Shown here: positions 57,230 to 64,000 of the stretch, piece after piece
Layout: each line of letters begins with the position of its first letter
How positions within the stretch are numbered: the first letter of the stretch is position 1
Assembly (NCBI GenBank): GCA_033558025.1
Contig: JAUCEF010000006.1
Location: forward strand, 4,650,001-4,714,000
Direction of reading: 5' to 3'
Source: Phytophthora sp. 'mugwort'
Taxonomy: Eukaryota > Oomycota > Peronosporomycetes > Peronosporales > Peronosporaceae
Length of the DNA stretch: 64,000 nucleotides
Notes under the pieces: generated by a model
Databases searched by the model: none
Seen by the model: the letters and a program-made list of their open reading frames with translations, nothing else
Told to the model about the DNA's origin: nothing
Translations under genes and position numbers: made by a program

Positions 57230-57706
57230 CGTGTACTCTGTTGACTGCGCCGCCGTGATCGTCGAACGACGGAGTCGACCTGATAAGTCGACGACTAGAA
57301 TTTCCTCCGTGTTGAGTGCGGGTGAGCCACTTGAGCGAGTCTCTTGATCGCTGCAAGTTGGCAAATAAACTTTATTTAATGCTTGACCTCTCCCGATGTG
57401 CGGTACTTTGCTGCTCAGCTGCACAGTATCTTATCTGACAGCGACATTGAAGATTATTGTTGATCATAAGAGAACAGACGCCAAAACCATCCGTGAGCAA
57501 CACAAGCTGTCACTTCCCAGATTGTTTTTAAGCATCCTGGAAAGTATACATAAGATCATATTCATAAGATCATACAGTATCCCAAAAAAGAGCGTAGATA
57601 AGAGCTTGTCATATTGGGCTGTCCACGAAGCAAGTTCAAGCTCTGCACTCGAATTCATTTTCTGGCACTATTTCTATCTGGTATTTTCTCATAAATTACC
57701 CCGTAA

Positions 57707-59374
57707 TTAGCAGCCAGAGCCACCGACTAAGGTGAGGCACGAGGTGGATGGGATAAGCGACATCAACGTCACCACTAGCGAGTAAAGGAAGAGTACCAGA
57801 CAGACGGCGATGATTCCTCCACTCGCAGCTTTCGTAAACCCGCCATACATTCGCAACTGCTGTGCGTCTAACTTCTGGGACGGGAGGAAGAAGAGACCGA
57901 CCCATGCCAAAGCATTTAGAGCGAAGTTAAGGAACAGCGACAGGAGGACGTCCCAGCGTGCATCCGACGTCTCAGCGGCCACATCAGTTGTACTGTAGTA
58001 GTTGGAGCCCTGGAAAGCACCGTAAGCGTTCGTATCCACGAAAATGTTTACGCAGCGTTGAAGCGTCAAAGTGAGACCCACCAAGGCCCCCTCGGAGCCT
58101 TCCTGGACGATTTCCGTGACGGGCACAATGGTATTCAGCAGTCCGATTCCGTCCGAGACGTACGTCATCGAATAGAAGATCCGATAGAAATACCGGTTGC
58201 GCACGACGTCCAGCGCGACCATCAAGGACACGAAAAGGTTGGGCAGGATCTGGAAAGCTGGTGCCAACGCGAAGAAAATTGGCCACAGACGGTTGATGAA
58301 CAGATAGCGCCAGATAAGCATGATGCTAATCATGACGAAATCCTGGATGGACTTGACCAGCAGCGAGTTGTCGCCATTAGCGCCAGCCCATTTGCTGACG
58401 ACGCTGGTGGAGTCGCTGAACTTGATGCCTAGGAACAACGTGAAGAACCAAATGAAGGCCAAAATCCGCCATACGGCCTTCTGCTGCATGATTTTCCACA
58501 GAATCTGACTGCGGATCTTCATGGACGTGTTGAGCGAGTACACGTCCTCATTCCAGTAACGGAACACGAGCGGCAGTGGCAGAATGGAGATCACCCCCAA
58601 GATAATCATAGCCGTCGACACGGACATGTTGGGCTCTGATCCTGTGCCCAGAGCCAGGAACGACAACACCGACGTAAAGATCGAGACAAAGCGACGGAAG
58701 ATCAAGTACGACACTTGAATGGCACCACGGTCACGTAGGGATTCACGCTGCGAGTACTCAATCACGCGGGTGTGTACGCATACATAGGTGATGATGCAGC
58801 CAATACTTGCTAGAGCCACGAGCACTAACGCCAACACCACGATCCCGCTACTGGCTGTTGAGTCATTGCCAAGATACGCACTCACACCGGCGATAGCGAA
58901 CACTGCGACGGCATTGATGATGCATCCAAGAATCATGTAACCCTTACGGCGTAGTCCCATGATCGGATAGCAGTCGGAGAGTAACCCGACCAGGAAACTC
59001 AACGCCATGGGCATCTGAATGAGACGCTCGACTGCGATGATCTGTGAGGAGTTGAGGCCCAACTGGGTGTTATACATGGGCTGCACCAGCACGACCAGCG
59101 CCTGATACGACAGCATGGAGGTGAACGTGGCGGCCACAACGCCCAGACACTCCATGGACAAGAAGTCCACGGCGCCGCCTTTGCGCAGGCTGCCATACAT
59201 TTCGTGATTGTAAAACTGCTCGCCGGCCACAAAGCGCCCGTCCTGGTCATCGAACGACACGCCACTCGCGTTGAAGTCTAGCGGCGAGTCGAATGTGTTG
59301 AAGTCCATCTTGCTCAGCGGTGGCTGCGGCACCATCCCGTTCACCGTTTTGGGGTCGTAGTTGGGGTCGTACAT
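57707..59374 (-). CDS. Folate-biopterin transporter family (MFS) protein 3
   Basis: 555 residues, single exon, from the first ATG (MYDPNYDPKTVNG). It is the most diverged of the three paralogues but has the same loop signature (LLSDCYPIMGLRRKGYMILG), the same QQKAVWRILAFIWFFTLF segment and LPSQKLDAQQLRMYGGFTK near the C terminus. The hydrophilic N terminus of about 65 residues is shorter than in the other two. Twelve membrane segments are predicted. It lies upstream of transporter 2 on the same strand, a tandem duplicate. Confidence 0.88.
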   Translation of the reverse strand: MYDPNYDPKTVNGMVPQPPLSKMDFNTFDSPLDFNASGVSFDDQDGRFVAGEQFYNHEMYGSLRKGGAVDFLSMECLGVVAATFTSMLSYQALVVLVQPMYNTQLGLNSSQIIAVERLIQMPMALSFLVGLLSDCYPIMGLRRKGYMILGCIINAVAVFAIAGVSAYLGNDSTASSGIVVLALVLVALASIGCIITYVCVHTRVIEYSQRESLRDRGAIQVSYLIFRRFVSIFTSVLSFLALGTGSEPNMSVSTAMIILGVISILPLPLVFRYWNEDVYSLNTSMKIRSQILWKIMQQKAVWRILAFIWFFTLFLGIKFSDSTSVVSKWAGANGDNSLLVKSIQDFVMISIMLIWRYLFINRLWPIFFALAPAFQILPNLFVSLMVALDVVRNRYFYRIFYSMTYVSDGIGLLNTIVPVTEIVQEGSEGALVGLTLTLQRCVNIFVDTNAYGAFQGSNYYSTTDVAAETSDARWDVLLSLFLNFALNALAWVGLFFLPSQKLDAQQLRMYGGFTKAASGGIIAVCLVLFLYSLVVTLMSLIPSTSCLTLVGGSGC

Positions 59375-60519
59375 GGTTCTCCACGGAGCTGGTGACGACT
59401 AGACAGAATGCCGAACGCGTTACCACCAACACAACGTGCGACTACCGACGCCAATCCAATCGCGAAATGAATGCCAAGTCAGCACGGCCACCCGTAGAAG
59501 TGGAGAGATGAGCAGACAGACCTCTTGTCTGTGTGCTGTGCCCCGTGGTTTGAACTGAACTGGCTGGGAACGACTTCGGCGTCTGGGCTCTGCGCTGCGA
59601 GTTCCACTCGACCGGGCTATGGAGATCAGAGCCCTAGCGTATGTAACGTGTAGAGTCCAGGACGAGCGCGGTCGAGCTCAGACACTCGCGTGCTGCTCTG
59701 TGAGCAGTGCTCACAGCTATAATAGCGACGGACTCGAATGTCGACAGGCAGACAGAGTTTACACGCGTATCCTGCGTCTACATTGGGCATTGGTGGAATT
59801 AGTACAGCGAAGACCCGTGAGCATATCGGGGAGGACGACAAGGTACAGACGAAACGAACAGCTGGGAGCGGCTCCATCCGCTTGACTGGTGTCTGCAGTG
59901 ACGTGGAGCGCTCGATGTTACGCGCACGCACTAGCAGTCGCAAGGCTCTTGATACGATGCTGGTATAAATCTAGTGGCGATTGCAGTGGAGCTGTGGATC
60001 ATGGGAGCTCCAGAGGTTGACAACGATAATAAACTTCAATTGACGATTTCAGGGTAGACAGTCGTCACGTTGTCATGGCTTAACGAAACCAAGTAAAAAA
60101 ACAGAGCAATGTTTGCTGTTTTACTGTACTGTACTTGGACTTCAACTGCGTAGACGGCAATTGCTCACGCGACTGATCCTCAGTTTGTACAGTACATGTA
60201 CGAATGGTGCAGCGGTGTGTAGGATACAGTCAGATGGCATGTCATCACCACATCTTCGTTAGACCTTGTCCGATAAGAAGTGATGCGTAAATGACGCCCA
60301 GCCGGTGCCACCCGCAACGAGAAGATTGCTGTGAATTCCGCTTCTGTGTTGTGCCATGTGAGTCAGCGGCTTTCAAGAGGTACCTGTACTTGGAGTTACT
60401 TCAAGTAGTTGACAAAAGCCGTGCGTATGCGTGAGGTGGACATTCTATTATTCCCTACACAAGAATACCGACTCACTTTCGCCCGACTGGGCCAAAATAC
60501 AGTGCACAATCTCACTCAG
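59375..60519. other. Intergenic DNA, promoter of transporter 3
   Basis: The first 250 bp upstream of 59374 should hold the transporter promoter. No gene was recognised in the remainder; the short frames present look random. Confidence 0.4.
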
Positions 60520-61269
60520 TTACTGCGCACGTCGTCCCTGCTGAGGAAGCAGCGTCCATTGACTCCGTCTTCTCATGCGCACCACAACGAACACCAGCAG
60601 GCCAAGAACGACCACACCCGAAAGCAAACTGGACGAGATGAGTGCCGGTACAGTTCCAGGCGTCTCGTTCTTAGCAGCAATAGCAGCCTCTTCCTCTGCC
60701 GTCTCGTTGGCGCCCTCCGTCTTCTCGCTGGACACCTTGGCGGGCTCCTCTGTATCCTCCGTTATTGTTTCTGCCTGTGCCACTGCTGTCTCCATCGCGG
60801 TCTCTTCTGTCTTCACAGCTGCTGCTTCAGACTTGGCTTCCTGTCCTGCATCCACCGATGCATTAGCTGGTCCCGCCGCTGTGTCCGCACACACAATCCC
60901 CTCCCAGAGCTTTGAGTCCGACATGAACGTGGCATCTCCAGGGTGCGAGACGCCCTCGGTCCAGCGCACCTTGGGGTTCTTCCGGTACACAAACTCGCAA
61001 CACGGGTCACCCAGCTCCTGGCCGTTCGTCTGGCCGTCGCCGTCCGAGTCCTTCATGCAAAACTCCTTTGTCCAATGGAAGTTGGCGTCGATCATGTCCA
61101 TACCGAACTCGTTCATCGGACCGGCCAACACCGGATCCAGGTGTCCCAGCGCCGTCACGCCCGGCACCTTGTCGCCGTTGGGTACGCGCATCGCGTACAT
61201 GGAGTAGGCCGACGCCTGGGGGGCTGCAAACGACGCGAATACTGCGATAGCGCCGATACACGCGTGCAT
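60520..61269 (-). CDS. Temptin-like membrane-anchored protein 1
   Basis: 249 residues, single exon. Signal peptide at 1-21, then a temptin-type domain (about 22-130). Visible are VPNGDKVPGV, a GH pair, GPMNEFGMD, HWTKEFC, the Asp-rich calcium-binding-like loop DSDGDGQTNGQELGD, CCEF and VSHPGD. Temptin is the sea-hare pheromone-complex protein; this fold is common among oomycete secreted proteins. A long Ala/Glu/Thr-rich stalk (130-210) follows, then one transmembrane helix and a short basic cytoplasmic tail. It should be displayed on the cell surface. Its paralogue follows in tandem on the same strand at 61578. Confidence 0.85.
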   Translation of the reverse strand: MHACIGAIAVFASFAAPQASAYSMYAMRVPNGDKVPGVTALGHLDPVLAGPMNEFGMDMIDANFHWTKEFCMKDSDGDGQTNGQELGDPCCEFVYRKNPKVRWTEGVSHPGDATFMSDSKLWEGIVCADTAAGPANASVDAGQEAKSEAAAVKTEETAMETAVAQAETITEDTEEPAKVSSEKTEGANETAEEEAAIAAKNETPGTVPALISSSLLSGVVVLGLLVFVVVRMRRRSQWTLLPQQGRRAQ

Positions 61270-61577
61270 CTCTCCTTCTGACGTTTACTAGTCTGCTGGG
61301 TTGGAAATGCCTCAAGCACCAGATGCGTGGCACTGTGTGTAAAGACATGTTTAATACTGAACGTCAGAAGTTAACGCCAATGAACGGACGCAAACCAGTC
61401 CAGCGCCTCTGCCGGCATGCCTCCAAGCCCATAATATGGATGGTGTATTGCTGCGCACCACCGCACCGTTGCCCGCTTCTTCATGCAGCAATGCGCGGGG
61501 TGCGATAACGCGTACATATGTACAAATAGTGTGAGCCCAGCCAAGTCTAACTTCTTAACAAGTCCCTGTTCGCAGCT
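61270..61577. other. Spacer between the two temptin-like genes
   Basis: A spacer of 308 bp that should hold the promoter of gene 1 and the 3' end of gene 2. No coding signal was recognised. Confidence 0.4.
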
Positions 61578-62261
61578 CTACATGGGTCCTCTCCGCTGTT
61601 GGCGGAAGATCGGAAGGTTGCGGGTCCGGCGACCCGACCGCATCATCACGAAGTAGATCGCCATGACCGTCAGCGCTACAGCTGACAGCATCACGGACGC
61701 ATGCAGTGCCGGCGCTCCGGCCACCAACTGCGTCTCCTTTTGGGTCTCTACGTGGCCCTGCACCGACGCCTGCACGAGGGTCTCCTTCTTCTCCTCCGCA
61801 GCATCCGAGCCTACCGCTTCAGCTTCTGTAGTTTCCGGCTCAGGTTCAGCAGCGTCGGCCCCACAGACGATGCCCTCCCACAATGCCGGGTCCGACTTGA
61901 ACTTGGGGTCTCCGGGATGCGAGACCCCTTCGGTCCAGCGCACCTTCTCGTTCACGCGGAACTCGAACTCGCAGCACGGGTCGCCCAGCTCCTGTCCGTT
62001 TGTCTGGCCGTCGCCATCCGAGTCCTTCTCGCAGAAAGTTTTGGTCCACTTGAACATGGCCTCAGTGAAGTCCATCCCAAAGTCGTTGGTGGGTCCGCCA
62101 CCCGGTAGCTCGTGGCCGATGGCGTTTACCCCTGGAACGTTGCCCCCGTTCGGCAGCTTCTGCTGGAATATCTTGTACGACTCCGCCTCGGGCGCGGCCC
62201 ACAGAGCTACCACGACATAGACCGCGACAACGCAGCCCACACGCGAACACAGCATGCCCAT
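61578..62261 (-). CDS. Temptin-like membrane-anchored protein 2
   Basis: 227 residues from the ATG at 62261 (MGMLCSRVGCVVAVYVVVAL); the frame opens 4 codons earlier without an ATG. Signal peptide at about 1-28, temptin domain with LPNGGNVPGVNAIGH, GPTNDFGMD, KWTKTFC, DSDGDGQTNGQELGD, CCEF and VSHPGD, a shorter acidic stalk, one membrane helix and a basic tail with RRTRNLPIFRQQRRG. It is a tandem duplicate of the gene at 60520. It is divergent from the next gene, with 206 bp between the starts. Confidence 0.85.
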   Translation of the reverse strand: MGMLCSRVGCVVAVYVVVALWAAPEAESYKIFQQKLPNGGNVPGVNAIGHELPGGGPTNDFGMDFTEAMFKWTKTFCEKDSDGDGQTNGQELGDPCCEFEFRVNEKVRWTEGVSHPGDPKFKSDPALWEGIVCGADAAEPEPETTEAEAVGSDAAEEKKETLVQASVQGHVETQKETQLVAGAPALHASVMLSAVALTVMAIYFVMMRSGRRTRNLPIFRQQRRGPM

Positions 62262-62467
62262 AAGCTCTCGCAACTGTGAATAACCACGTCGCGGTACTGC
62301 GATGGGTAAAATCGTTACACTGAATCCAAATCGGTTTCCGCAAGTAATTGTTATTTTTTTTTCGATATCGTCTTGGACGGGAAGTATCTTGAAGGACCAT
62401 CACTCCGTGAATTGCGCACTCAGGCGACGCCTTATCAGTACTGAAGACACGACGACGAGTGCGCGCC
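62262..62467. promoter_or_regulatory. Probable bidirectional promoter
   Basis: Only 206 bp separate the ATGs of the minus-strand temptin gene 2 and the plus-strand EF-hand-like gene. Both must be driven from this stretch. It contains a T-run (near 62346). No firm core element was identified. Confidence 0.4.
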
Positions 62468-64000
62468 ATGGGGATCCGCAGCACGCGGCCGCTCCCGCTG
62501 GCGCATGCGGAGCTGGTGCTAGCCCCGTTTTTCAAACGACGCTTCCGCTCCTGGCACCTGGAGCACGTGCGGCTGGCACTGCAGCGCTACCGACTGCTTA
62601 CGTCGCGTTTCTGCGTGGACGGGATGCAGCTCAGCACCGTCCTCGGTATAAAGGAAAAGAAGCTCGTAGACGACGTCATGCGGCTGTTCCTACCGCGCAC
62701 GCCTACGAGGGTGCAGTGCATGGTGGACGCTATGGAGGTGCTCATAGCCCTCGCTCTTGTGTGCCAGGCGCCCGGCATGCTGCAACGCTTCGAGTGTGAG
62801 TTGAATTGAAGGTTATTATTTTTATATGTACTAAGTTATTATGTGGTGTTGTTGTCAGTGATCTTTGATATAGCGGACTGGGAAGCTAAAGGAGCCATCT
62901 CAACGACGGACTTGATCATGTGTGAGTCACTGACGAGATATCTGAGAATACCGAGAAGAGACTGATTCTTTGCGGCTACTGTAGTATGCGGGGCGGTGGG
63001 GCGAGCTATCATGAAGTTGTTTGAATACAAGGTGGAGCCGGAGCAGCATGCAGCGATGAAATATGTCACAGAAGTTATTGGCTCGCTTGGTGTGAACAGG
63101 AGCGGCTCTATTGGTAAGGAGGCGCTCTGCAAGTTTATGGTATCAGACGATTATGCAGTTCACTACGCCAAACAATGCACAGGAGAAGGTACGAGTGTAG
63201 ATTTGTTGAATCGTTTTGAGCAAGAGTGATGCTAATGGTTGTACATTGCAGACAAAACGAAGCTCTACATTATGTTAGAGAAGGACGCGGAGTTTCTTGG
63301 GGCTATCGAATTCAGTAGTGTGCAGCATATGCAGACTTCGTCATTGAGAACTGTCCGCGATATGATTTACGCGCAGGTGCATCGAGTCCCGGAGGATTTT
63401 TTGTTTCTGTGCCAGGGTCGAAAGGTAGAAAAAGTGTGTGAAGTGGATCGTCGGGCTTGGTCTGTTGTGCCCTTTGGTTTGCGGGGATCGCCAGGGCTTC
63501 GGACCGATATTATAGCTAAGAATCGTGGGCTCGAACGGCCTACAGTTGTTAGTCCTTTTGAGTTTCGCTACATGGACAACCTTATCACACGTTACAAGAA
63601 AAATGTTCACGACATCAAGCCTGTTTACAAGCATCGGTCATTTCGTTTGCGGAGAACTGCTCCAAGAAAGCAGCTCGAGCCACTTGAACAGTGGCATGTG
63701 GCAACTACTTGGAGCGGGGAATGGATTTACGGGCAACAGTTAATCAAAGCCAAATCAAAGGCGGGAATTCTGAAATCCCTGCGAACAGAAACTCGACACC
63801 AGGAAGGAGTACTCGTCGTTAAATCAAATTACGGTGAGATACTCTCGCCATCCTCCATGGTCAACGCTGGAAGTGGGAATAACCAGACTGACCGACCCCA
63901 ACCACCACAAATTGATGATTTACCGTCGACACCTTCACAACCTGAACAGCGGATGCAGCGAATTTTTTCTTTGAGTTTACGAGAGCGCAAACGTGAAGAC
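62468..64000 (+). CDS. EF-hand-like protein, 5' part, runs off the right edge
   Basis: Four exons are visible: 62468-62795, 62859-62921, 62985-63188 and 63252 to beyond 64000. The introns are 63, 63 and 63 bp, each with GTGAGT or GTACGA donors and CAG/TAG acceptors, and all splice in phase 1. Segments such as FDIADWEAKGAISTTDLI and SLGVNRSGSIGKEALCKFM look like weak EF-hand pairs of the kind found in oomycete calcium-binding proteins of unknown role. Downstream are RDMIYAQVHRVPEDFLFLCQ and a Pro/Ser/Gln-rich stretch ending in ERKRED at the edge. The start is the first ATG; the frame opens 3 codons earlier without an ATG. The C-terminal domain cannot be judged. Confidence 0.8.

Noticed and set aside
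60575..61207. A 210-codon plus-strand frame
   Set aside because: It is the antisense shadow of temptin-like gene 1, which has a signal peptide, a family motif and a membrane helix.
61663..62220. A 185-codon plus-strand frame
   Set aside because: Antisense shadow of temptin-like gene 2, with the same pattern as the shadow over gene 1.

Overview
The window reads as nuclear DNA of an oomycete, most likely Phytophthora or a close relative. The genes are intron-poor, with introns of about 55-76 bp that use GTRNGT donors and YAG acceptors. Family content fits as well: KRE6/SKN1-type GH16 beta-glucan synthesis proteins, folate-biopterin transporters in a local cluster, and temptin-like secreted proteins. 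The long gene-poor stretches are full of decayed Harbinger, Copia, pogo, Tc1/mariner and Mutator-like elements. No tRNA, rRNA or CRISPR was found. The identity of the organism is an inference from families and architecture.

Layout. 1-5.9 kb: decayed DNA, including both ORFs of a PIF/Harbinger transposon. 6.0-12.8 kb: a tandem array of three GH16 KRE6/SKN1-like genes whose middle copy is a pseudogene. 12.9-20.6 kb: a compact housekeeping block with a coiled-coil protein, a UBM + NZF zinc finger + ELMO protein, an unrecognised minus-strand ORF, a YaaA-family protein and a plant-PUT-like amino acid/polyamine permease. 20.6-36.4 kb: a transposon graveyard with a Copia element and its LTR, a Mutator-like fossil, an unrecognised broken ORF, a chromodomain fossil, a pogo-type and a Tc1/mariner transposase, and a second related LTR. 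36.5-46.8 kb: one two-exon gene for a protein of about 3427 residues, tentatively EPG5-like. 47.9-59.4 kb: three folate-biopterin-type transporter genes, the first separated from the other two by repeat-rich DNA that holds a perfect 44-bp inverted repeat and an Ulp1-protease fossil. 60.5-62.3 kb: two tandem temptin-like membrane-anchored proteins. 62.5 kb to the right edge: a multi-exon gene with EF-hand-like segments, running off the window.

How the genes work together. The GH16 array probably acts in cell-wall beta-1,6/1,3-glucan assembly in the secretory pathway. The transporter cluster and the temptin pair look like local tandem duplications. The most unusual intact gene is the one at 15.6-17.1 kb, which puts two predicted ubiquitin-binding modules in front of an ELMO domain. 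No multi-gene system of a wholly new type was evident. The best leads are the ubiquitin-ELMO fusion, the YaaA-like gene in a eukaryote, the giant EPG5-like gene, the membrane-anchored temptin pair, and the fossil structures in the repeat regions.
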